Positions 10,950 through 21,766 of a stretch of 64,000 nt of DNA are shown in pieces. The position numbers and the translations under genes were made by a program. A model generated the notes under the pieces. That model worked only from the letters and a program-made list of their open reading frames with translations. It ran no database searches and was not told where the DNA came from. Every line of letters starts with the position of its first letter. Position 1 is the first letter of the stretch. Source of the DNA: Erinaceus europaeus (Eukaryota; Chordata; Mammalia; Eulipotyphla; Erinaceidae); assembly GCF_950295315.1 (NCBI RefSeq), contig NC_080172.1, positions 116,778,313 to 116,842,312 on the forward strand, written 5' to 3'.

Positions 10950-11640
10950 CATTTATTTATTGGGGGATTAATATTTTACAGTCTACAGTGACTACAATAC
11001 TTTGTACATGCACAACATTTCCCAGATTTCCACATGACAGCACAACCCCCCCCCCAGGTCCTCCTCTGCCATCCTGTTCCAGGACCTGAACCCTCCTCCC
11101 CTTGACCCCAGAGTCTTTGACTTTGGTGCAAGACACCAACTCCAGTCCAAGCTCTGCTGTGTGTTTTCCCTTCTGATCTTATTTTTTAGCTTCTGCCAGT
11201 GAGTGAGATCATCCTATATTCATCTTTCTGTTTCTGACTTACCTCACTTAACATGACTCTTTCAAGCTCCATCCAAGATGGGCTGAAAACAATAAAATTA
11301 CCATTTTTTACAGTTGAGTAGTATTCCGTTGTGTATCTAGACCACAACTTGCTCAGCCACTCATCTGTTGTTGGACACCTGGGTTGCTTCCAGGTTTTGG
11401 CTATTACAAATTGTACTGCCAAGAACATATGTGTACACAGATCTTTTTGGATGGGTGTGTTGGGTTCCTTAGGATCTATCCCCAGGAGAGGAATTGCAAG
11501 GTCATAGGGCAGGTCCATTGCTAGCCTTCTGAGAGTTCTCCAGACTGTTCTCCACAAAGGCTGGACCAATTTCCATTCCCACCAGCAGTGCAGGAGGGTT
11601 CCTTTGACCCCACAACCTCTGCAGCAACAACTGACCAAGT
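10950..11640 (-). mobile_element. L1 3' fragment (ORF2 end and 3' UTR)
   Basis: The minus strand encodes the L1 ORF2 C-terminus: LLHCWWEWKLVQPLWRTVWR, AIPLLGIDPKEPNTPIQKDL, AKTWKQPRCPTTDEWLSK. Its 3' UTR ends in a poly(A)-type tail (TCAATAAATAAAT-like) at about 10950. 5'-truncated and non-functional. Confidence 0.9.
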
Positions 11641-11849
11641 TTCAGGGATGCCCAGATGAAGAAAAGAAGATGATTCCAGGAGGTTCTCAAGGTTCCTGCA
11701 GAGGGAGTGGCACTGTTCAGGACTCAGGGCCAGGCTGGGAGAGCATTGCCCTAGGAGGGCATGTGTTTCCTCTGCCACACAGCGTACTGTGCCCAGAAGA
11801 GGTGGTGCCTCCCTTGCCCTGTAGTATGTGCAGCACAGACTCTGATGCC

Positions 11850-12312
11850 AGCTGCCTCTGTGTTGCTGGGGGATATGGCACCTGCCTCTGTGCTGCTGGA
11901 GGGGCATGGCACCTGTCTCTGTGTTGTTTGGGGGATATGGCACCTGTCTCTGTGTTGCTGGGGGATATGGCACCTGCCTCTGTGTTGCTGGGGGGCCTGG
12001 CACCTACCTCTGTGTTGTCTGGGGGCATGACACCTCTCTCTGTGCTGCTGGGGGGCATGGCACCTGCCTCTGTGTTGGTGAGGGGCATGGCACCTGCCTC
12101 TGTGTTGGTGAGGGGCATGGCACCTGCCTCTGTGTTGGTGATGGGGGCATGGCAGCTGCCTCTGTGCTGCTGGGGGGCATGGCACCTGCCTCTGTGTGTT
12201 GCTGGGGGCATGGCACCTGCCTCTGTGTTGGTGAGGGGCATGGCACCTGTCTCTGTGTTGGTGATGGGGGCATGGCACCTTTCTCTGTGTTGCTGGGGAC
12301 ATGGCACCTGCA
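11850..12312 (+). repeat. 30-bp minisatellite, about 15 units
   Basis: Units of about 29-33 bases follow the pattern GGCATGGCACCTGCCTCTGTGTTGSTG with GGG variants. I count about fifteen CTCTGTG cores. Many units are 30 bases (a multiple of three), which keeps several frames open on both strands and produces 150-270-codon frames. These frames are low-complexity and not credible genes. Confidence 0.9.
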
Positions 12313-13200
12313 CTGCACAGGTGTTCAGCTGGTGCTCACTAAGTGTTCGCTGGTCCATCTGTTCCCAGTTGCCATATGACAGTTTGTCCCAAACCACAGG
12401 GACTCAAGGCCACCTTTAGCATCTCAAGAGACCTGGGGTGAGGTATCCAGGGGTGGCTTAGCTGGGCTGCTCCGTGGTGGCGGGCGGGTGCACCTTCTCA
12501 TGGCTTGTGGGGCAGAAACCTCAGCTCGTCCAGCACCGTCATCCTTCTGTGCTCCTCACCCAGCTCCTTGCCTTGCGACCCTCTCTCTGTGCGGCCCTCA
12601 GTGAGGTGGCAGGCTTCCTGCATGGAGGGGCTGGAAAGACAGCCAGCCAGCCAGCCAGCCAGAAGTCACATCCCATCTCCTCTGAGAATCATCAGAAGGC
12701 GTGACACTGATGTGGATGCTACTGGGGACCACGTGGTTGCCTTCCACAGAGACTGGGGGCTGGTGTGGCATGGGGTGGGGGCCGGGGGGCCTGGGAGAAC
12801 TCCAAGGCACATCACTTGTCCAGCCTAGCAGCTCCGCAGGGCAGGGTGTACAAAGGGGAAGGGGCTTTCTCTTCTCCTGTCCTCCTCTGGGGATCCAGAC
12901 TGAGATCTGCAGCCGAGCCCAGAATGGCCCCCACCCCAAGCAGAAGCCCCCCCCCCCCCCACCCAGGGAAGCCTCTGGCTGCATTGCAGCATTTCTCTTT
13001 GACCTCCTACTTGGAGGGAAGGCAAGATCTATCTAGGAAGAGATGTGTGAAAATTAGATTTGCTGCCAGGGTCAAACTTTGCAAAGCTGTGGCCCAGCTG
13101 TCACCTGCCTTTGAAACCAGAGTGCTTCTCCCAGTGATCCTCTCACTCCCAGCCCCTCTCCACCAGAAGCAGAGCTCTCCACAGAGCCGCCATCACCCCC
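12313..13200. other. No gene seen; GC-rich unique sequence
   Basis: It contains a short (AGCC)n at 12640-12660 and a C run near 12948-12960. Open frames lack recognisable domains. Confidence 0.6.
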
Positions 13201-13202
13201 CC

Positions 13203-13203
13203 C

Positions 13204-13250
<47 letters not shown>
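13203..13250. repeat. (CA)n microsatellite
   Basis: A nearly pure CA tract of more than 20 units. Confidence 0.95.
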
Positions 13251-13253
<3 letters not shown>

Positions 13254-13462
13254 CTTTCTCTGTGATCACCTCTGTCCAGGCCACTGCCATCTCTTCCCTC
13301 AGTCCTGTCCACGGCCCTGACTGTGTCAGCCCCACGCAGCCCCCTCCTTCCCCAGTGTCACACAGCACTCACAGAGCCTTTTGCAAAATGCAAACCACAT
13401 CACTCTGCTGCTCCAATTCCTGCTAGGATCCCCAGGTCATTTTGGAATAAAATCCCAGTTCC

Positions 13463-13633
13463 TGGGGTGGGGGTGGGGGGCTGGCAGAGCACACCAGTTA
13501 AACACACAAAGACCCACAGGAGGATCCCAGTGTGAGGCCCTGACTCCCCATCTGCAGGGGGGATGCTTCACAAGTGGCAAAGCAGGTTTGCACCTCTCTC
13601 TCTCTCTCTCTCTCTCACTCTCTCTCTCTCTCT
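13463..13633 (+). mobile_element. SINE-B, head part, split by a reverse SINE
   Basis: GGGGGCTGGCAGAGCACACC through TTCACAAGTGGCAAAGCAGG and a (CT)n run. The continuation is at 13899. Confidence 0.75.
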
Positions 13634-13898
13634 ACCAGGGTTATTGCTGGGGCTTGGTGCTTGCATAGTGAATCCACTGCTCCTGAGGCCATTGTTAGCA
13701 TGTCTTTTTAAAATCTGACAGGACAGAGAGAAATCGAGAGGGGAGGGAAGACAGACAGGACGAGACAGACAGACACCTGCAGACCCACCTCACCACTGAT
13801 GAAGCAACTGCCTTGCAGGTGGGGATTGGGGGCTCAAACCTGGGTCCTTGTGCATGGTGATATCAGCACTTAACCTGCTGTGTGTCACTGCCCGCCCC
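13634..13898 (-). mobile_element. SINE-B nested in another SINE-B
   Basis: A complete reverse copy: CAGGGTTATTGCTGGGGCTT, GACACCTGCAGACCC, GGGGGCTCAAACCTGGGTCC and head end CACTGCCCGCCCC. It sits inside the forward SINE 13463-14040. Confidence 0.8.
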
Positions 13899-14040
13899 CA
13901 CCCCTACCCCTCTCTCTGTCTTCCCCTCCTCTTTCAGTTTCTATCTGTCCTGTTCAATAAAATGGGGAAAATGGCCACCAGGAGCAGTGGATTCGTAATG
14001 CTGGCACTGAGCCTCAGCGATAACCCTGGAGGCAAAAACA
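13899..14040 (+). mobile_element. SINE-B, tail part with 3' block
   Basis: CTCTCTGTCTTCCCCTCC, TCAATAAAATGGGG, then GAGCAGTGGATTCGTAATGC and CAGCGATAACCCTGGAGGC complete the SINE begun at 13463. Confidence 0.8.
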
Positions 14041-14129
14041 AAGAACCCAGTTCCCGCCCTGCCAGGCTCAGCACCCACCCCAGGCCCCGTCTGTCAGGAC
14101 CTGGGATCCAAGAGACCCCCTCCTCTCTC

Positions 14130-14343
14130 TTGGGGGCTGGCGTGGATTCACCCAGCGGGGCACATACACCACCATGTTTCGGGAACCTGGGTTTGAGCCC
14201 TGTGGATCTGTGAAGCTCTGCTGCAGGATCCACCCGCCCCTTCTCATTTCTCTCCCTCCTCTATCTAGAGGACAGAAGAAAAGGCCGCTGGGAGCAGTGG
14301 AGTGGTGCAGGCACTGAGCCCTGCTCCCGCTGATAACTCCAGC
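14130..14343 (+). mobile_element. SINE-B, diverged
   Basis: GGGGGCTGGCGTGG head, GGTTTGAGCCC, then GGGAGCAGTGGAGTGGTGCAG and CCGCTGATAACTCC from the 3' block. Confidence 0.7.
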
Positions 14344-15082
14344 TCTGTGCCTGCTGTCAGGCCCTTACAGACTGCAGCTCCCTCCCGGTGGCCAGGGCCC
14401 TGGCAACCTCTCTCCTGTAGCTCAGTCTGCCCTCAACAGCCCCTCTGCCCATCTCGACGTGGCTCCCCTCAGCTATGCTCCACATGCGCCCTGGGTTCTG
14501 GGGACACAGCGTCCCCCGGGGGAGAGGACTGACCCTCACCTGCTGTGGTTGGAGGCGTCAGAGGCTCCCTGCCACTCACCTGTGCGCTCTGACCAGGCCC
14601 CTCCACCTTCAGTCCGTCCACAGCCCAGGCCTTCCTTGAAGACCAGTGACCATGGCCCAGTAGATCCTGTTCTGGGTACTTATGCCAAAGATTCCAATCC
14701 AAGGTCTCAAAGAGACGCCCATGCGGCCAGAGTCACAGTGGTCTCTTCGTGAGCCCAGCCAGGAGGGGCCCACCCGCTCCATGGGAGTATTATTCAGTCT
14801 TTCAAAGGGTAGGAAGTAGTGACAGCGTGGCTGGGAGCTGAGGATGCTAGGTGACATGAAATAAGCATTCGCAGACGGATTAGTGGGGTTGTGCAATGCC
14901 TCTTCCCTGACATCCCTGCAGCTCAGCCAGTAGAGACAGAAGCAAGATGGCAGCGACCAGGGACGAGGGGTGGGGTCGCTGTTACCTGAGGGGTGTGGAG
15001 TTGCAGGTATTTTCTTTTATGTTTCTTATGTAGAGCCAGGTCCTCACTCCAGAGGCCTTTTCATTTAGATAGAAACACCCAG
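14344..15082. other. No gene seen
   Basis: Unique sequence; no recognised repeat or exon. Confidence 0.6.
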
Positions 15083-15299
15083 AGGCCAGGTGCTGGCACA
15101 CCTGGTTAAGTACTCAGGTTACAGTGTGCAGGGACCCGGGTTCAAGCCTCTGGTCCCCACCTGCAGGGGGAAAGCTTCAGGAGTGGTGAAGCAGGGGTGA
15201 AGGTGTCTGTCCGTCTCTCCCCCTCTCTATCTCTCTCTCCCCCTCTCAATTTCTCTCTGTCTCTATCCAATAGTAAACAAATACATTTAAAAACAAAAC
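15083..15299 (+). mobile_element. SINE-A
   Basis: GAGGCCAGGTGCTGGCACACC, GGGTTCAAGCCTC, CTGTCTCTATCCAATAGTAA. Confidence 0.9.
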
Positions 15300-15303
15300 T
15301 CAT

Positions 15304-15575
15304 GGGGGTCGGGCGGTGGCTCAGCGGGTTAAACGCACGTGATGCAAAGCACAAGGACCGGCGTAAGGAACCCTGTTCAAGCCCCCGGCTCCCCACCTGC
15401 AGGGGAGTCGCTTCACAGGCGGTGAAGCAGGTCTGCAGGTCTGTCTTTCTCTCCCTCTCTCTGTCTTCCCCTCCTCTCTCCATTTCTCTCTGTCCTATCC
15501 AACAACAATAACAATGACAATAATAACCACAACAAGGATAAAACAACAAGGGCAACAAAAGAAAAATAAAAGCCC
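15304..15575 (+). mobile_element. SINE-B, little diverged
   Basis: GGGGTCGGGCGGTGGCTCAGC head, GTTCAAGCCCCCGGC, GAGTCGCTTCACAGGCGG, TCTGTCCTATCCAACAAC and an AAC/AAT-rich tail. Confidence 0.95.
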
Positions 15576-15579
15576 CTGA

Positions 15580-15935
15580 GAGTCGGGCAGTAGTGCAGTG
15601 GGTTAAGCACATGTGGCACAAAGCACAAGGACCGGCATAAGGAACCCGGTTCGAGCCCCCGGCTCCCCACCTGCGGGGGAGTCGCTTCACAGGCGGTGAA
15701 GCAGGTCTGCAGGTGTCTGTCTTTCTCTCCCCCTCTCTGTCTTCCCCTCCTCTCTCCATTTCTCTCTGTCCTATCCAACAATGAACAACATCAACAATGG
15801 CAATAATAATAACCACAAGGAGGCTACAACAACAAGGGCAACAAAAGGGGGAAAAAATGGCCTCCAGGAGCGGTGGATTCATGGTGCAGGCACCGAGCCC
15901 AGCAATAACCCTGGAGGAAAAAAAAAAACACACTC
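15580..15935 (+). mobile_element. SINE-B, longest form with 3' block
   Basis: GAGTCGGGCAGTAGTGCAGTGG head, GTTCGAGCCCCCGGC, an AAC/AAT-rich linker, then AGGAGCGGTGGATTCATGG and AGCAATAACCCTGGAGG. It lies in tandem with the copy at 15304, which allows close comparison of the two. Confidence 0.95.
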
Positions 15936-16186
15936 AAAGGGTGATCCTACCACACCAGAGGCCCCTTCAGGGCTAAAGCTGCTCCCACATGATGCCAGGA
16001 GCCGAGTAGAAACTGCACTGTGTACCTGGCAATGCGGGCGCCCTCCCTGGTGAACTATCTCTCTGGGACCCTGAAGATGAAGGAGTTCTGGAGGTTGGTG
16101 TGTAGCACAGTGTGTGTGTTACACACGAGAGGGACACACACTTAGGATCGGTCATGATGGTGAGTCTTCTGTTATGTGCAGTTCTA

Positions 16187-16967
16187 ATTTTTTTTTTTAA
16201 GTTTTTATTTATAAAATGGGAACACTGATAAGACCATAGGATAAGAGGGGTACAACTTCACACAGTTTCCACCACCAGAACTCTGTATCCCATCCCCCCT
16301 GATAGCTTTCCTATTCTTCATCCCTCTGGGAGTATGGACCCAGGGTCATTGTGGGATGCAGAAGGTGGAAGGTCTGGCTTCTGTCATTGCTTCCCCGCTG
16401 AACAAGGGCATTGGCAGGTGGATCCATACTCCCAGCCTGTCTCTCTCTTTCCCTAGTGGGGCAGAGCTCTGAGGAAGCAGAACTCCAGGACACATGATGG
16501 GGTCATCTGCCCAGGGAAGTCAAGTTGGCATCATGGTAGCATCTGGAACCTGGTGGTTGAAAAAGAGTTAACATAAAGCAGAGAAAATTGTTGACTAATC
16601 ATGAACCTAAAGGCTGCAATATTGTGGATGAAGATTTGGGGTCTCTGTTTTGGAAAAAGCTAGTAGGTCTATTTTAGGCATATTCCAGGGGGCCCATGGC
16701 CCAACTAGTCCTTGCCTGTGCCTGACATCTAACATGCAGGTGACCTAAGCTGTTGTCTGGGGGGATGGTGCCATGGCTGGAAAAAGGACCAGAAATCTGG
16801 ATCAGGGAAGAGAGCAGCTCCCAAACATGGGAAAGTGTATAAATATTGTTTCCTGTAACCCCATCAACTTGACCCGGGATCCACAGTCAGCATAGGAGCC
16901 TGTGTAACCTCTGCATTCCACAGTCACATCTAGAAATGCTCCAGGCTGCACCCATTTCAGTGCAGTT
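16187..16967 (-). mobile_element. Retroposon R copy 1 (module I + 3' module)
   Basis: On the minus strand the 3' end reads CTTATCCTATGGTCTTATC then TTTTATAAATAAAAA. The family recurs at least seven times in this window. The 3' module is shared by R copies at 25603, 36028, 48484 and 63271. The module upstream of it (about 16650-16967) is shared with 25603 and 63271 only. No protein is encoded. The A-rich end suggests L1 mobilisation; the class is unknown to me. Confidence 0.7.
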
Positions 16968-17012
16968 CTATTTTTTAAAGTTCTTTATTGACTATTGAAA
17001 GATAGGAAAAGA

Positions 17013-17287
17013 GAGGGCCAGGCCATGGCTCACCAGGTTTCATGCACATAGGGCTAAGTGCAGGGACTTGCACAAGGACCTGCGTTCAAGCCTCTGCTCC
17101 CCACCTGCAAAGGGGACACTTCACAAACAGTGAAGCAGAACTGCCGATGTCTGTCTTTCTCCCTCTCTACCTCCTTCTCTAATCTCAATTTCTCTCTGTC
17201 CTATCTAATAAAATAGAAAAATGGCCTCCAGGAGCTGTGGATTTGTAGTGCTGGCACCAAGCTGCAATGATAACCCTGGAAGCAAAA
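17013..17287 (+). mobile_element. SINE-B with 3' block
   Basis: GAGGGCCAGGCCATGGCTCACC head, GTTCAAGCCTCTGC, TCTGTCCTATCTAATAAAA, GGAGCTGTGGATTTGTAGTGC. Its tail passes straight into the GATA microsatellite. Confidence 0.85.
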
Positions 17288-17288
17288 T

Positions 17289-17342
<54 letters not shown>

Positions 17343-17400
17343 GATGGATGGATGGATGGATGGATGGATGGATGGATGGATGGATGGATGGATAGATAGG

Positions 17401-17440
<40 letters not shown>

Positions 17441-17453
17441 AGTGTGTGTGTGA

Positions 17454-17515
<62 letters not shown>
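17288..17515. repeat. Compound (GATA)n(GATG)n(GATA)n(TG)n microsatellite
   Basis: Four consecutive blocks: ATAG units to 17342, ATGG units to about 17392, ATAG units to about 17440, then TG units to 17513. It grew from the SINE tail on its left. Confidence 0.95.
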
Positions 17516-17516
<1 letters not shown>

Positions 17517-17971
17517 GTAAAAATAAAACCACTTCTCCCACCACTGAAACTCAGCCACTCGGGGTGTGAAATACGGGGGCGGCCGGAAGGAGCTGCGAGG
17601 TTATCAGCTTCACGAGAGAGTCTTGGCCCTGGGAGCAGGAACTAGGGAGACATCGGGGTCCTGGGTGGCCAGGACACCTTTGAGTCCCTCTGTGATGCAA
17701 CTCTAGCTAGTCCTGCCAGGGGACCTGGCACTAGCTAAGGGGGAGGTGTAGCGTCCTGGTCCTATGCTCCCATGAACCTCGCTGCTTGCGAGCTGGCCTG
17801 CAGGTGCGATGGCCTTCAGTCTCCTAAACGCAATGGCCCACCACACAGCTTTTCCCTTAAGGGGGCACATAGCAAGCTTTCAGTGGTCTCTTGGGGGAAG
17901 AACCAGCCCCTCCAAAGCCCATTCCAGACAGCTTGAGCTGAGAAAGTTATCCCTTCTGAAGAAGAAAGTGA

Positions 17972-18182
17972 GGGTCCTCGGGGTGGTGGCACCCATGTTA
18001 CAGTCCTCAAGGACCCAGGTTCAAGCCCCACCCCCCATCCCCACCTGCAGGGGGGGAAAGTGTTATGAGTGGTGAGGCAGGGATGCAGGTGACTCTCTGT
18101 TTCTCTCCCTCTCTATGTCTCCCTCCCCTCTCAATTTCTCGCTGTCTCTATCCAATAATAAATAAAGACATATTTAATCAAA
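17972..18182 (+). mobile_element. SINE-A, head shortened
   Basis: CGGGGTGGTGGCACCC, GGTTCAAGCCCC, CTGTCTCTATCCAATAATAAATAAAG. Confidence 0.85.
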
Positions 18183-18379
18183 GAGAAGAAGTTGAATATC
18201 TTTCCTGGCCAGGGAGACCTTGACTGTGCTCTGACTGCTGATGTTAAGACTGGCTCAAGTGTAGCTGTTGCCTGCCTACTCACTCCCTTTCTTGTCTCCC
18301 TCAAGGGGACAGGAAGGAGAAGAGGGCTCTTCAGAGATGTAAGGGCCCTCATGGTGACCAAGTCCCTTCTGGGGGTTGG

Positions 18380-19000
18380 GACAGTTGGCCACTACACAGG
18401 ACTTCATACAGAGGGTCACATGCTGGGAAATTGTGCCGATGCAGTCACATCTGCCATGTTGTCTCCTCAGGCTACTGCTAGTTCCTGTGAGAGTTGGGAC
18501 ATTCTCAGAGTGCCTGTTCAGCCATGTTGTGCCTTCAGGGCATTGTCTATTTCCCCGCGATATCTGGAGTGCTTTGGTCACTCCTCCCCCCTCCCATTCT
18601 CATGAGAGTTATTATCCTACCCTGGAGTGCTGTGGTTACTCCTCCCCCTCCCCATTCTCGCGAAAGCTGCTCCTATAAAAGCCTTTCTTCTTCCGCACCT
18701 CACTCTCTTGCCAGCGCTTCACTCTGGTGTTCAGACGCAGGAAAGGTTACTGCGTGAGGTGGCCATTTTCGCTACCTCCACGTGGCCCGATCTGCCTCTC
18801 TAGCACCCAACTCTGAGGTGCCAGCACAAATAAAGATTTGTGTTTCCTCTTCGCTCCGGACCTCCTCTCTCTCATCTCCGCGGCCCGAGCTCAACAACAT
18901 CTGACTCAACAACAGTCACAGGTCCCAAGGTGGATGGCTGGCCATTACACAGGACTTCATACAGAGGGTCACAGGTCCCAAGGTGGACAGCTGGGCCAGG
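18380..19000 (+). repeat. 57-bp tandem duplication hosting the LTR
   Basis: GGCCACTACACAGGACTTC (18398-) and its near copy after the LTR (GGCCATTACACAGGACTTC, 18939-), both continuing CATACAGAGGGTCACA, show a duplication of about 57 bases that predates or accompanied the insertion. GTCACAGGTCCCAAGGTGG occurs twice to the right of the LTR (18915 and 18972). Confidence 0.8.
18421..18914 (+). mobile_element. Solo LTR, class II-like (LTR3)
   Basis: It runs from TGCTGGGAAATTG to CTCAACAACA with a perfect 6-base target duplication GTCACA (18415-18420 and 18915-18920). TATA box CCTATAAAAGCC near 18673; poly(A) signal AAATAAAGA near 18828. It shares the TATA, GGCCATTTT..CTACCTCCACG and CAACTCTGAGGTGCCA blocks with the LTR at 52-409, so they are one family. 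The 6-base duplication fits class II elements. Confidence 0.85.
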
Positions 19001-19477
19001 GCCACGTGGCTCAGTGTGCGTCTTTCCAGAAGCCTCACTGATCCTCTGGCACTGATCTCCTCTGTGGTCTACACCGCCCCAGCCTGACCACACAGCTCAA
19101 CTCCCCACACACCCCGCACTGGCCTCACCCTCTCTGGGCCTCCCATGTGTTGCTCCCCAGATGGCAATCTCTGTTGCCTATTTGTGAAGCTTGTAGCACA
19201 GCACTCTAAGCCATCCTTAAAGCTCAGATGTCACCTCCTCTAGGAAGTCAGTCTTCTGAGTCCTAGTTCGGTTCTGGCTACAGAGCACAGCAGGGCAAAG
19301 CTGGGCAGAAGCAAGTAGAAATGGGTTTCTTCCCATCCTCAAAGTCAGCCAGGAGCCTCACGGAGCTACCCTGGCCTTCAGCTTTGAGCTGGTCTTTTTA
19401 ACCTCTTACAAACGGCCACTCATAGGCCTGGGAAATGAAGCCAGTTCCTGGATACTGGAAATAAAGCTAGAAATTAT

Positions 19478-19542
19478 AAAGGTTTGTTTATTTATTTGAG
19501 AATGAGGGAAAGGGAGAAGGAGAGGGAGAGGGGAGGGGGAGA

Positions 19543-19589
<47 letters not shown>

Positions 19590-19710
19590 ACTATGGCCAG
19601 AACCCAGCTCTGTTCTGGTTTATAGTGGTGCTGGGAATTGAACCTGGGGGCTCTCAGCCTCAGGCATCAAAGTCTGGTGCAGTACCATTTGCGCTATCTC
19701 CATGACCTTC
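19478..19710 (-). mobile_element. SINE-C with (GA)n stretch
   Basis: A GA-rich stretch at 19500-19585, then ACCCAGCTCTGTTCTGGTTTA, GGGAATTGAACCTGGG, CCTCAGGCATCA and GCGCTATCTCCATGACC. Confidence 0.7.
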
Positions 19711-20055
19711 AAGGTCAGGTTTTCCTGATCTTTTTAGGACCCAGAAACTGAAGGCAGGAGGAGGTTGATGAAGACAGGAAGGCATTATCAGATTTCACCA
19801 GACTGCTTTTGTAATTAACCAGAGCACTCTCCCTGCAGACACCTTTACACTCACGACTGGCTAGCTAGAACTTGGGCCTTAGCTGCCTCGCCCTCCAGAA
19901 CCCCGAGCCCCAGGTCTGAGAACAGTGGCACTGGAATGCCGAGGGGCAAAGTGAAATGCATCTGGACTTTGCAGAGTTCTCACTTTTACAAGGATGACAA
20001 GACACACAGGTGAGTCAGCTATGTGAGATCTATCTGAGCAGCGTGAGAATGCAGG

Positions 20056-20294
20056 GAGCAGAAGCCAGGTGGCGGCACACCCAGTTAAGTGCACGTACAG
20101 CCATGCTGAAGGACTCTCCGTGCACAAGGGCCTGGGTTTGAGCCCCGGCCTCCACCTGCAGGGGGTGGTGGGGCACTTCACAAGTGGCGAAGTGGTGAAG
20201 CAGGTATGCAGATGTCTCTCTTCCTTTCGCCCTCTGAATCTCCCTCTCCCTTCTCAATTTCTCTCTGTCTTGTCAAATAAAAAACAATAATAAG
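20056..20294 (+). mobile_element. SINE-A/B-type copy
   Basis: AAGCCAGGTGGCGGCACACCC, GGTTTGAGCCCCGGCC, TCTCTCTGTCTTGTCAAATAAAAAAC. Confidence 0.85.
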
Positions 20295-20605
20295 GGGGTC
20301 GGGTGGTAGCGCAGCGGGTTAAGCGCACGTGGAGCAAAGCGCAAGGACCGGTGTCAAGACCCCAGTTCGGGCCCCTGGCTCCCCACCTGGAGGGGAATCG
20401 CTTCACAGGTGGTGAAGCAGGTCTGCAGGTGTCTATCTTTCTCTCCCCCTCTCTGTCTTCCCCTCCTCTCTCCATTTCTCTCTGTCCTATCCAACAGCAA
20501 TAACTACAATAATAAAAAAATAAACAATAATAAGAGTAAAAAAGGGGGAATGGCCTCCAAGAGCTCTGGATTTGTACTGCAGGCACTGAGCCCTAGTGGA
20601 AAAAG
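20295..20605 (+). mobile_element. SINE-B with 3' block
   Basis: GGGGGTCGGGTGGTAGCGCAGC head directly after the previous SINE tail, GTTCGGGCCCCTGGC, TCCTATCCAACAGC, AAGAGCTCTGGATTTGTACTGC. Confidence 0.9.
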
Positions 20606-20715
20606 AAGGAGAAGGAGGAGGAGGAGGAGGGGGAGGAGGAGGAGGAGATGGTGGTGATGGAGGAGGAGGGTGAGGAGAAGGAGGAGGAGGAGAAGAAGAA
20701 GGAGATGACCATGAT
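20604..20715. repeat. (GGA)n purine tract
   Basis: About 110 bases almost entirely purine on the + strand, built from GGA and GAA units, grown at the tail of the SINE-B. Confidence 0.9.
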
Positions 20716-21200
20716 GGAGGAAGGGTAGAATGAAAACGCAGGGAGCAGACAATCTTGTTTTGGGTGTTAGTTTCCTCATCTATAGTATCATGGACCCATC
20801 ACACGACCTGACTAAGGAGGGAGCTTGTGTTCAGTGATTTGTGGCTGGATGTCTCATCACGAAGACACTAAGGCACAAGGGATTGGTGAGACAGGCAGCT
20901 CACTGGCTTTGTAGAATGTGGACCCCTCAGCCGGCCAAGCTGTAAAACTAGACAAATCTCGCACTGGGTGGCGTCACCTGTTGTCAGGGTGTAGCACTGC
21001 AGTTGGACTGAGGAAGGAAGAGTGATGGGGTGGAGGGGAGGTCTTTCAGAAGGCCCCCAGGCTCTACTCAGTCCTGAGACAAGAGTCCAAATCCCATAGT
21101 GACAAGAGCTATAGAGTGCTCTAGGAGAGCGAGCAAACAAGGGCTGCAGATCTTAATGGCATTGACCTCATGTCCCCCACCTGCTGAGGGCCCTGAGATG
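20716..21200. other. No gene seen
   Basis: Unique sequence; nothing recognisable. Confidence 0.6.
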
Positions 21201-21209
21201 AGGACCCAG

Positions 21210-21443
21210 GAGATGGGCCCTCCTCAATCGCTATCAAACAGGCCATGGCCGGTGCGCCGCTATGTTCCATCGCTGGGGAGCCAGAGACGACCCGAACTGC
21301 CCCTGCGGCTCCAGACAGACTATGACCCACATAGTCAACGACTGCCACCTCTTCAGATTCAAAGGAGGTCTCGAAACTTTACATCAGGCTCAACCTGATG
21401 CTGTTGACTAGCTGCGGAAGAAGGGCAAACACTAGAAGAAGAA
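21210..21443 (+). mobile_element. Non-L1 LINE (CR1/Jockey-group-like), copy 2
   Basis: This is the 3' end of the same family as the element at 3422-4306, in the opposite orientation. It encodes the same segment (TGHGRCAAMFHRWG, then CPCGSRQTMTHIVNDC) and ends with the identical CACTAGAAGAAGAA. Where copy 1 has a premature stop this copy has a sense codon (ETLHQAQPDAVD). It has instead a TAG one codon later in the frame, where copy 1 has TGG. By eye the two copies differ at about a dozen of roughly 230 positions, mostly transitions. AGGACCCAG is found at 21201-21209, and GGACCCAG directly follows the 3' end at 21444, so a target-site duplication of 8-9 bases is likely. It is heavily 5'-truncated. 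Confidence 0.8.
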
Positions 21444-21659
21444 GGACCCAGAGACCCTGCCCACCCATCTCCACCATGGAGTGCAGGAAGCCTGGCAGGG
21501 GCCCATCAGTGCACCAGTGACCCTCCCCTGGGAGTAGGAATTGTCGTAACTGGCCATGACCACCTGCCCTCTGGTTAGAAGCACCAGCTTATTAACCGCT
21601 AGGCTCTCCACACTCATTTTGCAATGGAGTCAGGCCAGAAGTAAATAAGTGGCCTGGGT

Positions 21660-21766
21660 TTTGTTGTTGTTGCGTTTGTTTGTTTTTGCCTCCAAGGTTT
21701 ATCGCTGGGGCTCAGTGGTGGCACTGCAAATCCACTGCTCCTGGTGGCCGTCTTTTCCATTTTATT
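21660..21766 (-). mobile_element. Outer SINE-B, 3' block, split by a younger SINE-B
   Basis: GCCTCCAAGGTTTATCGCTGG and CACTGCTCCTGGTGGCC, then TCTTTTCCATTTTATT (21751-21766), which is repeated at 22046 after the nested copy. Confidence 0.85.

Noticed and set aside
10752..10952. Lys/Glu-rich frame on the minus strand
   Set aside because: Translation of the (TTCC)n/(TTTC)n microsatellite.
11604..12419. 271-codon frame and its antisense partners
   Set aside because: Produced by the roughly 30-base minisatellite and the end of an L1; low complexity, no start context or splice structure.
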